Assembly (NCBI RefSeq): GCF_005490785.1
Contig: NZ_CP027295.1
Span: 2,914,001 to 2,978,000 of the forward strand
Length of the DNA stretch: 64,000 nucleotides
Source of the DNA: Brachybacterium sp. SGAir0954
Lineage (GTDB): Bacteria > Actinomycetota > Actinomycetes > Actinomycetales > Dermabacteraceae
Direction: 5' to 3'
Shown: positions 8,026 through 16,508 of the stretch, piece after piece
Layout of the letters: each line of letters starts with the position of its first letter
Numbering within the stretch: the first letter of the stretch is position 1
Notes under the pieces: generated by a model
Told to the model about the DNA's origin: nothing
The model's database searches: none
Seen by the model: only the letters and a program-made list of their open reading frames with translations
Program-made: the position numbers and the translations under genes

Positions 8026-9660
8026 GTGACCGCACCGGCCCGCCTCGTCGCCGCCCGTCGTCTGCTCCGCTCCCCGCGGATCCGGCGACGGGCGGCGACG
8101 CTCGTCGTGGCCGTGCTCGGCGCCGTGATCGGGGTGCTGCTCGTCCCCGCCACGACCACCCAGGTGGGGCCGCTGACCGCGTCCGTGCACCTGATCCCCT
8201 CCCTCGCCTCGGACACCGTGATCCTGCTGCCGCCGGTCGGCGAGGTCCACTTCGACACCCACACGGCGCCCGTGCGCATCGAGGCGCGCGTGCAGGGGGT
8301 CGACGTGGCCGCGGCCGAGCAGCTGGTCTCCTCCGCGAGCGGGCTCAGCGACCTCGCCCGCACGGCGCCCGAGGACCTCACTCGGGCCGCCGCGATCAAC
8401 GCGCTGCTGAACGCCCTCTTCGCCGCGGGCGGTGCGGCGCTCGCCGTCGCCCTGACGTTCCGCCGGGCGCGTCGCTCCCTGGTCGCCGGCGGCTCCGCGG
8501 CGGGACTCGTCGCGCTGTCCGTCGCGGCGACCGCGGTGACCTTCCGGCCTCAGGCGCTGTACCAGCCCACCTTCGAGGGGCTGCTCTCCGAGGCCGCGAA
8601 CGTCGCAGACATCGGCGCGGGCACCCTCGCCGACTACGAGGACTACCGGGCGACGCTCGCCGAGTTCGTGGGGCAGGTCTCCGCCCTGTACATCGCCGCG
8701 GACTCGCTGCCCTCGGCCGGGGCCGACGCCGACCTCGTGACCGTCCTGCACGTCTCCGACATCCACGACAACCCGCAGGCCTTCGACGTCATCGCCCAGC
8801 TCGACGACCAGTTCGACCTCGACCTCGTGATCGACACGGGCGACATCATCTCCTGGGGCACGCCGTGGGAGAACGACATGGTCGCCCGGATCGGCACGCT
8901 CGACGTGCCCTACGTGTTCGTCTCCGGCAACCACGACGGCGCCGCGACCTCCGCGGTGATCGCCGCCCAGCCGAACGCGACCGTGCTCGACAACCAGGTC
9001 ACGGAGGTGGCAGGCCTGACGATCGCGGGGATCGGCGACCCGCGCTTCGCGGCGGACGACGACTCCGACAAGGGCGGCTGGACCGCGGGCAAGGACGCCG
9101 TCTCCGGAGCCGCCTTCCAGCTGGGCGACACCGTCGAGGACTGGGACGCGTCCCATCCCGAGGACCCGGTGGACCTCGCCCTGCTCCACGACCCCACCCA
9201 GCCCGCGGGCCTCGAGGGCCGGGTGCCGCTCGTCCTCTCCGGGCACATGCACACCTCGAAGGTCGAGCTGGACCGCGACGGCTCCGGCACCGACTGGCTG
9301 ACGGTCGGCTCCACGGGCGGCGCGCTCGCCTCGGGCGGGGTGCGCCCCGTCCTCGAGGGCGGGGAGCCGCTCGACCTCACGGCGCGGCTGCTGCGCTTCG
9401 ACGCGGCCACGGGCCGGCTGGTCTCCTACGACGACGTGACGATGGGCGGCCTGGGCATGGTCTCCGTCGCGATCCACCGCACGCGGATGCCCGCCGAGAC
9501 CCCGGAGCTCGAGGTCCCCGCGGATGCGGAGACCCCGGCCACACCCGTCCCCACGGAGCAGGAGGTCGCCCCCGGCGAGGGGCTCCCGGACGAGGAGCGC
9601 GTCACGCCGACGGACCCGTCCAGCCCGCTCCCCGGCCCGAGCGATTCCGGCGAAGGATAG
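8026..9660 (+). CDS. Membrane-anchored metallophosphoesterase
   Basis: A 544-residue protein with a calcineurin-like phosphoesterase domain. Metal-binding blocks in order are SDIHDN (D245, H247), DTGDII (about 269-274), SGNHDG (N302, H303, D304) and SGHMHT (H407, H409). Hydrophobic segments near residues 22-42, 130-150 and 155-175 should anchor it, with the catalytic domain on the outside. The last 40 residues are Pro/Glu-rich. The GTG at 8026 has no good SD and probably depends on coupling with the preceding gene. Substrate is unknown. The family cleaves phosphomono- and diesters, including nucleotides and lipid headgroups. Confidence 0.85.
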   Translation: MTAPARLVAARRLLRSPRIRRRAATLVVAVLGAVIGVLLVPATTTQVGPLTASVHLIPSLASDTVILLPPVGEVHFDTHTAPVRIEARVQGVDVAAAEQLVSSASGLSDLARTAPEDLTRAAAINALLNALFAAGGAALAVALTFRRARRSLVAGGSAAGLVALSVAATAVTFRPQALYQPTFEGLLSEAANVADIGAGTLADYEDYRATLAEFVGQVSALYIAADSLPSAGADADLVTVLHVSDIHDNPQAFDVIAQLDDQFDLDLVIDTGDIISWGTPWENDMVARIGTLDVPYVFVSGNHDGAATSAVIAAQPNATVLDNQVTEVAGLTIAGIGDPRFAADDDSDKGGWTAGKDAVSGAAFQLGDTVEDWDASHPEDPVDLALLHDPTQPAGLEGRVPLVLSGHMHTSKVELDRDGSGTDWLTVGSTGGALASGGVRPVLEGGEPLDLTARLLRFDAATGRLVSYDDVTMGGLGMVSVAIHRTRMPAETPELEVPADAETPATPVPTEQEVAPGEGLPDEERVTPTDPSSPLPGPSDSGEG

Positions 9661-9697
9661 GATGGCCGGGCACATCCGTATATCAGAGAGTCCAACG
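9658..9697 (+). promoter_or_regulatory. Possible promoter and start region of the DEAD-box gene
   Basis: TAGGAT (9658-9663) overlaps the stop of the preceding gene, and TATATC lies at 9679-9684. CAGAGAG at 9684-9690 is a weak SD for GTG 9698. An ATG at 9662, preceded by GAAGGA, would be an alternative start but would coincide with the first hexamer. Confidence 0.35.
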
Positions 9698-11404
9698 GTG
9701 CCCGAAACCACACTGACCACCGACGAGGCCGTGTCGGCCTCCCCCGCCGTCGAGCAGAGCTCCGGCGAACCCGCACAGACCTTCGCCGACTTCGACGTCC
9801 GCAGCGACATCGTCGAGGCGCTCGCCGCGAAGGGGATCATCCACCCCTTCCCGATCCAGTCCCTCACCCTGCCGGTCGCGCTCAAGGGCCGCGACATCAT
9901 CGGCCAGGCGAAGACCGGCACGGGCAAGACCCTCGGCTTCGGCCTGCCGCTGCTGCAGCGCACCGTCGCCCCCGGCGAGCCCAACCACGACGACCGCCCG
10001 ATCGGCAAGCCGCAGGCCCTCGTGGTCCTGCCCACCCGTGAGCTCGCCGTGCAGGTGGCGGAGGATCTCATCGCCGCCTCCGCGAAGCGCCCGGTGCGCA
10101 TCCTCACCGTCTACGGCGGCCGCGCGTACGAGCCGCAGATCGAGGCCCTCGAGAAGGGCGTCGAGGTCGTCGTCGGCACCCCGGGCCGTCTCATCGACCT
10201 CATGCGCCAGAAGTACCTCGACCTCTCGCACGTGCGCACCGCGGTGCTCGACGAGGCGGACGAGATGCTCGACCTGGGCTTCCTCGAGGACATCGAGAAG
10301 CTGCTGCGCGCCGTGCCCGAGCAGCGCCAGACGATGCTGTTCTCCGCGACGATGCCGGGGCCGATCATGGCCCTCGCGCGCCGCTTCATGAGCCGGCCCA
10401 CGCACATCCGCGCCCATGACCCGGGCGACGTCTCCCGCACCAAGGCGGACATCAAGCAGGTCGTCTACCGCGCGCACCAGCTCGACAAGATCGAGGTCAT
10501 GGCACGGATCCTTCAGGCCCGCGGCCGCGGCCTCTCGATCATCTTCATGCGCACCAAGCGTCAGGCCGACAAGGTCGCCGGCGATCTCGCGGACCGCGGC
10601 TTCGCGGCCGCTCCGCTGCACGGCGACCTGGGCCAGGGCGCCCGCGAGCAGGCCCTGCGCGCCTTCCGCAACGGCAAGGTGGACGTGCTCGTCGCGACCG
10701 ACGTCGCCGCCCGCGGCATCGACGTGGACGACGTCACGCACGTCATCAACTGGAACTGCCCCGACGACGACAAGACCTACCTGCACCGCACGGGCCGCAC
10801 CGGCCGCGCGGGCAAGAAGGGCACCGCCGTCACCTTCGTGGACTGGGAGGACCTCGCGCGCTGGGCCCTCATCGCGCGCCAGCTGGGGCTCGAGTCCACC
10901 GAGGCCGTGGAGACCTACTCCACCTCGGACCACCTGTTCAGCGATCTCGACATCCCCGCGGGCACGAAGGGCACCCTGCCCAAGGAGGCCCGTACCCGTG
11001 CGGGACTCGAGGCCGAGCAGATCGAGGACCTCGGCGGCCCCGAGGGCCCGCGCGACCGTGATCGTGATCGCGGCGGCCGGGGTCGGGACCGTGACGGCGG
11101 CCGCGGCGAGGGCCGGGGGCGCGGTGGCGATCGTCGTCAGCGCACCGAGAAGGTCGAGCGGGCCGAGGGCTCCGCGCCGGCCGAGGGCGGCGAGCGTCCT
11201 CGTCGTGAGCGCAGCCGCACCCGTACTCGCCGCGTCAACGGCGAGGTCGTCGAGGGCGGCGCCGCGGGCACCGAGGGTGGCTCCGGCGAGCAGGGTGATC
11301 GTCCCCGGCGTCGTCGCTCGCGCGGCGGCCGCGGTCGCGGTCGCGGCGGCAACGGCGGCGCGAGCACCGGCGGCGAGCAGGGCCAGGCTCCCGCCGAGGG
11401 CTGA
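9698..11404 (+). CDS. DEAD-box ATP-dependent RNA helicase
   Basis: About 568 residues, RhlE/DeaD-like, remodelling RNA in translation, ribosome assembly or decay. Motifs run in order: Q motif around FPIQS, motif I AKTGTGKT (71-78), Ia PTRELAV, TPGRLID, motif II DEAD (185-188), motif III SAT, then in the second RecA domain IIFMRTKRQADK, ATDVAARGID and HRTGRTGRAG. The tail of about 140 residues is Arg/Gly/Asp-rich with RDRDRDRGG-type runs, a common RNA-binding extension. Start choice is between GTG 9698 (MPETTLTTDE) and ATG 9662, which would add 12 residues. A strong hairpin follows the stop. Confidence 0.9.
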   Translation: MPETTLTTDEAVSASPAVEQSSGEPAQTFADFDVRSDIVEALAAKGIIHPFPIQSLTLPVALKGRDIIGQAKTGTGKTLGFGLPLLQRTVAPGEPNHDDRPIGKPQALVVLPTRELAVQVAEDLIAASAKRPVRILTVYGGRAYEPQIEALEKGVEVVVGTPGRLIDLMRQKYLDLSHVRTAVLDEADEMLDLGFLEDIEKLLRAVPEQRQTMLFSATMPGPIMALARRFMSRPTHIRAHDPGDVSRTKADIKQVVYRAHQLDKIEVMARILQARGRGLSIIFMRTKRQADKVAGDLADRGFAAAPLHGDLGQGAREQALRAFRNGKVDVLVATDVAARGIDVDDVTHVINWNCPDDDKTYLHRTGRTGRAGKKGTAVTFVDWEDLARWALIARQLGLESTEAVETYSTSDHLFSDLDIPAGTKGTLPKEARTRAGLEAEQIEDLGGPEGPRDRDRDRGGRGRDRDGGRGEGRGRGGDRRQRTEKVERAEGSAPAEGGERPRRERSRTRTRRVNGEVVEGGAAGTEGGSGEQGDRPRRRRSRGGRGRGRGGNGGASTGGEQGQAPAEG

Positions 11405-11412
11405 GCCCCGGC

Positions 11413-11475
11413 ACCGGACAGCGAGGGAGGGCCCGGATCACGCACGCGCGTGGTCCGGGCCCTCCCTCGTCCGGT
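11413..11475. terminator. Bidirectional terminator, DEAD helicase / MarC
   Basis: A long near-perfect inverted repeat: ACCGGAC and CGAGGGAGGGCCCGGA on the left pair with TCCGGGCCCTCCCTCG and TCCGGT on the right, with a short loop near 11441-11450. It lies between convergent genes and can serve both strands. Confidence 0.85.
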
Positions 11476-11499
11476 CGCGGGCAGTCCGCTCGCGGGCCC

Positions 11500-12129
11500 T
11501 CAGGCGCCGAGCACGCCCCAGCTCTCGATGAACGAGTGCACGGCGTCGAAGATCATCTGCGTGGAGATCGCCGCGAGCAGCACACCGGAGATGCGGGTGA
11601 CGAGGGTGACGCCGCCCTTGCCGAGCATGCGGGCGATGATCCCGGAGAAGCGCATCACCGAGTACATGACCACGGCCATGAGGGCGAGTGCGATGACGAG
11701 CGCCGCGATCCGCGGGCCCTCGCCGCCGGTCTGGTCCACGAAGAGCATCATCGCGACGATCGCGCCCGGACCGCCGAGGAGCGGGGTGCCCAGCGGCACG
11801 AGGGCCACGTTCACGCCCTCGCTCGCGGCCATCTCCCCCTCCTTCCCGGCGAGGAGCTGCAGCGCGATGATGAGCAGCAGGAGGCCGCCGGAGAACTGCA
11901 GCGCCGGCAGCGAGATGTGCATGTAGTCGAGGATGAACCGGCCGAACAGGGCGAAGGTGCTGATGATGAGCATCGCGACGCCCACGGCGACGAGCGCTGC
12001 GCGGGACCGCTGCTTCGCGGTCATGCTGCTGGTCAGCGAGAGGAAGATCGGGATCGTCCCCGGGGGGTCGATGATGACGAAGAGGGTGACGAAGACTCCC
12101 GTGAGGAAGCTCAGGTCGACCAGGTCCAT
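11500..12129 (-). CDS. MarC family integral membrane protein
   Basis: A 209-residue polytopic protein with six hydrophobic segments. The pattern FVIIDPPGTIPIFLSLT near the N-terminus and PLGTPLLGGPGAI in the middle are hallmarks of the MarC/UPF0056 family. The family was once linked to multiple antibiotic resistance, but that role is not supported and its transport function is unknown. The start overlaps the end of the upstream PHP-domain gene by 19 bases, so the two are co-transcribed. Confidence 0.9.
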   Translation of the reverse strand: MDLVDLSFLTGVFVTLFVIIDPPGTIPIFLSLTSSMTAKQRSRAALVAVGVAMLIISTFALFGRFILDYMHISLPALQFSGGLLLLIIALQLLAGKEGEMAASEGVNVALVPLGTPLLGGPGAIVAMMLFVDQTGGEGPRIAALVIALALMAVVMYSVMRFSGIIARMLGKGGVTLVTRISGVLLAAISTQMIFDAVHSFIESWGVLGA

Positions 12130-13007
12130 GGACGGATGACCTCGGTGGTGCTCGTGGCGCGACGGGTGATCGCGGCCAGGACGTCCGACTGCGTGAGGTT
12201 CTCCCCGAGCCGGTTGGGTTTGCCCGCGCCATGGTAGTCGCTGCCGCCGGTGACCAGGAGCCCGTGGTGGTCCGCCAGCTCGAGCAGCGCGGTGCGCTCC
12301 GCGTCGTCGTGCTCGCGGTGGTCCACCTCGATGCCGTCCAGGCCCGCCGCGATCATGTCCTCCAGCAGCCCCCGCGGCAGTCCCCCGTCGCGGCTCGACG
12401 AGGAGGGGTGCGCGATCACCGCGACACCGCCGGCCGCGTGGATGAGCTCCACGACGGCCGTCGGCGACGGGGCGTAGTAGGGGACGTAGTAGGGGCCCGT
12501 GGGGGCCAGCAGCTCCGCGAAGGCCGCGGAGCGGTCCGGGACCACGCCGGCGGCGACGAGGGCGTCGGCGATGTGGGGCCGGCCGATCACCGTGGTCTCG
12601 TCGGCCACCTGCTCCTGGACCAGGTCCCAGCTGATGGGCACGTCGCGTCCCAGGAGCTCGACCATGGAGCGGGCGCGCTCCGCGCGGGACCGGCAGGCGC
12701 GCGCCATCTCACCGGCGAGCCCTGAGCCCGGATCGGGGTCGACGAGCAGGGCCAGCACGTGCACGCTGAGCCCCTCGTGCTCCGCGGAGACCTCGATCCC
12801 GGGCACCGCGGCGACGCCCGTCGCCCTCACGGCGTCGGGCAGCTCCGCCCAGCCCGCCGTGGTGTCGTGGTCGGTCAGCGCCAGTGCGGTCACACCTGCT
12901 TCCCTCGCGTCCTCGAACAGCTCCACGACGTCGCGGGTGCCGTCGGACCAGGTCGAGTGCGCATGCAGGTCGATGCGGTCGTGCACGGGATCAGCAGCAT
13001 CGCTCAT
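12111..13007 (-). CDS. PHP domain phosphoesterase (RNase AM/TrpH-like)
   Basis: A 298-residue metal-dependent phosphoesterase. PHP metal ligands appear in order: DLHAHSTWSDGT, LTDHDTT, PGIEVSAEHEG, IAHPSSSS, GIEVDHREHD and GGSDYHG. The closest known relatives act as 3',5'-nucleotide bisphosphate phosphatases or 5'-3' exoribonucleases (RNase AM, YciV/TrpH). The ATG at 13007 lies six bases after TACGCT, so the message is probably leaderless. An upstream in-frame extension is an antisense shadow of the neighbouring peptidase gene. MarC follows with overlap. Confidence 0.85.
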   Translation of the reverse strand: MSDAADPVHDRIDLHAHSTWSDGTRDVVELFEDAREAGVTALALTDHDTTAGWAELPDAVRATGVAAVPGIEVSAEHEGLSVHVLALLVDPDPGSGLAGEMARACRSRAERARSMVELLGRDVPISWDLVQEQVADETTVIGRPHIADALVAAGVVPDRSAAFAELLAPTGPYYVPYYAPSPTAVVELIHAAGGVAVIAHPSSSSRDGGLPRGLLEDMIAAGLDGIEVDHREHDDAERTALLELADHHGLLVTGGSDYHGAGKPNRLGENLTQSDVLAAITRRATSTTEVIRPWTWST

Positions 13008-13013
13008 GGCCCC

Positions 13014-13019
13014 AGCGTA
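13014..13019 (-). promoter_or_regulatory. Leaderless promoter of the PHP gene
   Basis: On the minus strand TACGCT is followed by six bases and then the ATG at 13007. There is no SD. It lies 13 bases from the oppositely directed -10 of the aminopeptidase gene. Confidence 0.5.
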
Positions 13020-13032
13020 GTGGGGCGTGTGG

Positions 13033-13038
13033 GACGAT
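13033..13038 (+). promoter_or_regulatory. Leaderless promoter of aminopeptidase P
   Basis: GACGAT is followed by six bases and GTG 13045. This spacing matches other starts in the window and is the main reason to prefer GTG 13045 over GTG 13027. Confidence 0.5.
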
Positions 13039-13044
13039 CCTGGG

Positions 13045-14586
13045 GTGAACACCCAGAACCCTGAGATCGAATCCGGCCCCGCGGCGGGGCCCTCCGCCGA
13101 CGACCTGGCCTCGCGCGGTGACTCGCGCTCGCAGCGCCCCACCAACGACGTGTTCCGCCGCTTCATCGCCTCCGGCTGGGACGAGACCGTGCCGGAGGCG
13201 GAGCCGCTCCCGTCGGCCGCCTTCACCCCGGCCCGGCGCGACGCGCTCGTCGCCGCCGTCCCGTCGACCCGCCTGGTGCTGCCCGCCGGCGTGCTGAAGG
13301 TGCGCTCGAACGACACCGACTACCCGTTCCGTCCGGACACGGCCTTCGCGTACTACTCGGGTCTCGGCACCGACCAGGAACCCGACAGCGTGCTCGTCGT
13401 CGAGCCCGATCCGGAGGACCCGCAGCGCTCCGTGGCGACGTACTTCTTCCGTCCCCGCGCGGGCTTCGACTCCGCCGAGTTCTTCTCCGACTCCCGCTAC
13501 GGCGAGATGTGGGTGGGGCGCCGGCTCACGATCGCCGAGGCCGGCCAGCGCATGGGCGTGGAGGTGCGGCACATCGACGAGCTGCGCGACCACCTCGCCA
13601 AGGACGTCGGTGCCCAGCTGTCCCTCGCCGTCATGCCCGGGGTCGACGCGGGCGTGGAGACGATGGTCTCCGAGATCCGCTCGCAGAACGGCCTGCCCGG
13701 CGGCACCGAGCTCGAGGCGGAGAACGACCGCCTCCGCGAGGCCGCGAGCGAGCAGCGCCTCGTGAAGGACGCCTTCGAGATCGAGCGGATGCGCGAGGCG
13801 GTCGACGCGACCCTGCGCGGCTTCGAGGACGTCGTGCGTCACCTCCCCGAGACGGTGGGCCACCCCCGCGGCGAGCGGATCATCGAGGGCGTGTTCGCCG
13901 CGAACGCGCGCGCCGAGGGCAACGGGGTCGGCTACGACACGATCGCCGCGGCCGGCGACCACGCCTGCACCCTGCACTGGATCCGCAACGACGGCGCCGT
14001 GCGCGGGGACGAGCTCGTGCTCGTCGACGCCGGCGTCGAGGTCGACTCGCTCTACACGGCCGACGTCACCCGCACCCTGCCGGTCTCCGGCACCTTCTCC
14101 CCCGCCCAGCGGAAGGTGTACGAGGCCGTGCTCGAGGCCTCCGACGCGGTCTTCGCGATCGCCCGCCCCGGCATCCGCTTCCGGGACCTGCACGCGCGGG
14201 CCATGGAGGTCGTCGCCGCGACGCTCGAGGAGTGGGGCCTGCTGCCCGGCACCGCCGAGGAGTCCCTCTCCCCCGAGGGCCAGTGGCACCGCCGCTGGAT
14301 GGTGCACGGCACGAGCCACCACCTCGGCATGGACGTCCACGACTGCGCGCAGGCGCGGCGCGAGATGTACCTCGACGCGGAGCTCGTGCCCGGCATGGTC
14401 TTCACGATCGAGCCGGGGCTGTACTTCAAGGAGAACGACCTGCTCGTCCCCGAAGAGCTGCGCGGCATCGGCGTGCGCATCGAGGACGACGTCCTCGTCA
14501 CCGAGGACGGAGTGGAGAACCTCTCCATCAACGCACCCCGCGGAGCCGACCAGGTCGAGGCCTGGATCGCTAGTCTGAGGGCGTGA
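13045..14586 (+). CDS. Aminopeptidase P family Xaa-Pro aminopeptidase
   Basis: A 513-residue M24B metallopeptidase that removes N-terminal residues preceding proline. The N-terminal AMP_N domain (about 70-200) contains PFRPDTAFAYYSGL. The pita-bread domain carries the five dinuclear metal ligands: D328 (VDAGVE), D340 (ADVTRT), a His in the SHHLG motif (H425/H426), E456 (TIEPGLY) and E480 (RIEDD). Substrate His is seen in HGTSHH. It is the first gene of a plus-strand run. Its stop overlaps the next start as GTGA. The first 40 residues are a low-complexity acidic/Gly-Pro lead with no signal peptide, so it is cytosolic. Confidence 0.92.
   Translation: MNTQNPEIESGPAAGPSADDLASRGDSRSQRPTNDVFRRFIASGWDETVPEAEPLPSAAFTPARRDALVAAVPSTRLVLPAGVLKVRSNDTDYPFRPDTAFAYYSGLGTDQEPDSVLVVEPDPEDPQRSVATYFFRPRAGFDSAEFFSDSRYGEMWVGRRLTIAEAGQRMGVEVRHIDELRDHLAKDVGAQLSLAVMPGVDAGVETMVSEIRSQNGLPGGTELEAENDRLREAASEQRLVKDAFEIERMREAVDATLRGFEDVVRHLPETVGHPRGERIIEGVFAANARAEGNGVGYDTIAAAGDHACTLHWIRNDGAVRGDELVLVDAGVEVDSLYTADVTRTLPVSGTFSPAQRKVYEAVLEASDAVFAIARPGIRFRDLHARAMEVVAATLEEWGLLPGTAEESLSPEGQWHRRWMVHGTSHHLGMDVHDCAQARREMYLDAELVPGMVFTIEPGLYFKENDLLVPEELRGIGVRIEDDVLVTEDGVENLSINAPRGADQVEAWIASLRA
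14571..14576 (+). promoter_or_regulatory. Candidate internal promoter inside the end of the aminopeptidase gene
   Basis: TAGTCT within the last codons of the peptidase gene is followed by six bases and then GTG 14583. The spacing matches the leaderless pattern used elsewhere in the window. Confidence 0.4.
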
Positions 14587-15890
14587 GCACCAACCTCCAG
14601 CGCTTCTACGCGGCCCGCCTCGCCGGCACCACCGTCTTCGACCCCATCGGGGACTCGGTGGCGAAGGTGCGCGACGTCGTGGTGATGCCGCAGCCGCGCG
14701 GGGAGGCGCGGGCCGTCGGCTTCGTGGTCGAGGTGCCCGGGAAGCGGCGCGTGTTCCTGCCCGCCACCCGGGTCACCTCGATCTCGCCGGGGCAGGTCAT
14801 CTCCTCCGGCGTCATCAACGTGCGCCGCTTCGAGAAGCGCCCCGGTGAGCTGCTGGTGATCGGCGACATGCTGGACCGCGAGGTCACCCTGCTCGACGGC
14901 ACCGGCACCGGCACCGTCGAGGACGTCGCGCTGGACCGCAACCGCCACCAGGACTGGGAGCTGTCCCGCCTGCACGTGCGCCGCCGCCGCGGCGGGTCCC
15001 TCTCGCGGCTCGTCTCGCGCGGCGAGACGGTGACCGTGCGCCCCTCCGAGGTGACGGGCCTGTACGGGACCCAGGCGGAGCAGTCCGCGCACCTGCTCGC
15101 GGCCTCCTACCAGGACCTCAATCCCGCGAACCTCGCCGAGATCCTCCAGGAGATGGACTCCAAGCGTCGCGTCGAGCTCGCGGACGAGCTGCCGGACGAG
15201 CGCCTCGCGGACGTCCTCGAGGAGCTGCCCGAGGACACCCGCGTCGAGGTCGTCACCGGTCTCGACGCGAAGCGCGCCGCGGACGTCCTGGACGTCATGG
15301 ACCCCGACGACGCGGCGGACCTCGTCCAGGAGCTCCCCGAGTCCGTCGCCTCGCAGCTGCTGAGCCTCATGGAGCCCGAGGAGGCGGAGGACGTGCGCCG
15401 CCTGCTCGCGTACGACGAGTACACCGCGGGCGGCATGATGACCACCGAGCCGCTGATCGTCTCCCCCGAGACCCCGGTCGCCCACTGCCTGGCGATGATC
15501 AGCCGCGAGGAGCTGCACCCCGCGCTCGCCTCGACCGTGCACGTGTGCCGCTCCCCGCTCGAGACGCCGACCGGCCGCCTGCTGGGCATCGTCCACTTCC
15601 AGCTGCTGCTGCGAGAACCCCCCGACCGCCTCGTGGGCGACCTCATCGCGCAGGACACCGTCACAGTGCCGCCCACCATGCAGCTGTCGCAGGTCACCCG
15701 CGAGATGGCGACCTACAACCTCGTCTCGATCCCCGTGGTCGACGCCGACGCCCGCCTGCTGGGCGCGGTCACCGTGGACGACGTGCTGGACCACGTCCTC
15801 CCGGACGACTGGCGCGAGCAGGACGAGCCGATGACCACCACGGGACAGATCGACCTCAGCGAGATCGCCCGCGCCACCAGGAAGGGGTGA
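14583..15890 (+). CDS. Soluble MgtE N-terminal/CBS domain protein with PRC-barrel
   Basis: A 435-residue cytosolic protein. Residues about 1-165 hold two PRC-barrel-like beta modules (GDSVAKVRDVVVMP, GDMLDREVTLLDGTG). Residues about 175-290 are the MgtE_N superhelix with repeated acidic turns (LADELPDERLADVLEELPED, VMDPDDAADLVQELPE). Two CBS repeats follow to about residue 415. True MgtE proteins continue into a five-helix Mg2+ channel, and none is present here. The protein is therefore a Mg2+/nucleotide sensor without a pore (inference). Homologues include mycobacterial Rv1232c. It is coupled to the peptidase stop by GTGA and followed after 3 bases by the DUF1003 gene. Confidence 0.85.
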   Translation: MSTNLQRFYAARLAGTTVFDPIGDSVAKVRDVVVMPQPRGEARAVGFVVEVPGKRRVFLPATRVTSISPGQVISSGVINVRRFEKRPGELLVIGDMLDREVTLLDGTGTGTVEDVALDRNRHQDWELSRLHVRRRRGGSLSRLVSRGETVTVRPSEVTGLYGTQAEQSAHLLAASYQDLNPANLAEILQEMDSKRRVELADELPDERLADVLEELPEDTRVEVVTGLDAKRAADVLDVMDPDDAADLVQELPESVASQLLSLMEPEEAEDVRRLLAYDEYTAGGMMTTEPLIVSPETPVAHCLAMISREELHPALASTVHVCRSPLETPTGRLLGIVHFQLLLREPPDRLVGDLIAQDTVTVPPTMQLSQVTREMATYNLVSIPVVDADARLLGAVTVDDVLDHVLPDDWREQDEPMTTTGQIDLSEIARATRKG

Positions 15891-15893
15891 GCC

Positions 15894-16508
15894 ATGGCGG
15901 AGAAGAACGCTCCCGCCCTCGACGACCCGGCACCCCGGAACCGTCGTCTCCTGCCCCGCAGCCCCTTCTCCGGGGACACCTTCGGCCGCATGGCCGAGAC
16001 CTTCGCCCGCGCGATGGGCACCCCCGCCTTCCTGGTCGGGATGACCGTCATCTGCGCCGTCTGGCTGACCTGGAACTCCGTCATGCCGGAGTCCGCGCAG
16101 TTCGACCCGCGGGCCATGAACTTCACCCTGCTCACGCTGATCCTGTCGCTGCAGGCGTCCTACGCGGCGCCGCTGCTGCTGCTCGCGCAGAACCGTCAGG
16201 ACGACCGCGACCGCGTGCAGGCGGAGCAGGACCGCCAGTCCAACGAGCGCAACCATGCGACGACGGACTTCATCACCCGGGAGATCGCGGGCCTGCGCCT
16301 CGCCCTGAACGACGTCGCGACCCGCGACTTCGTGCGCGGCGAGCTGCGGGACCTGCTCGAGGAGCTCGAGGAGGACTCCCGGGAGGACGAGCTGGAGCGC
16401 ATGCGCGGGATCGTCCGCGAGGAGATCGCCGCGGCGCTCGGCACCACGGACGGACCGGGCACGGGCCGCGGGGCCGGAGAGCCCGCGACGGAGGAGGAGC
16501 AGCGATGA
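15894..16508 (+). CDS. DUF1003 family membrane protein
   Basis: A 204-residue protein with two transmembrane helices near residues 44-62 and 78-100. They are separated by WNSVMPESAQFDPRAMNFTL, which contains the conserved DUF1003 pattern. The cytoplasmic C-terminal half (about 100-190) is highly charged and predicted coiled coil (QDDRDRVQAEQDRQSNERN, then Glu/Arg heptads). Function is not established. It resembles mycobacterial Rv1231c and sits directly after a MgtE_N protein, as it does there. Its stop overlaps the Mrp start as ATGA, implying coupled expression of the two. Confidence 0.88.
   Translation: MAEKNAPALDDPAPRNRRLLPRSPFSGDTFGRMAETFARAMGTPAFLVGMTVICAVWLTWNSVMPESAQFDPRAMNFTLLTLILSLQASYAAPLLLLAQNRQDDRDRVQAEQDRQSNERNHATTDFITREIAGLRLALNDVATRDFVRGELRDLLEELEEDSREDELERMRGIVREEIAAALGTTDGPGTGRGAGEPATEEEQR

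Noticed and set aside
9662-9697. ATG 9662 as the DEAD helicase start
   Set aside because: It overlaps a -10-like hexamer and adds a poorly conserved lead. It is kept only as an alternative to GTG 9698.
11041-11404. Arg/Gly/Asp-rich repeats at the end of the DEAD helicase as a tandem repeat locus
   Set aside because: They encode a common low-complexity RNA-binding tail, and units are irregular.
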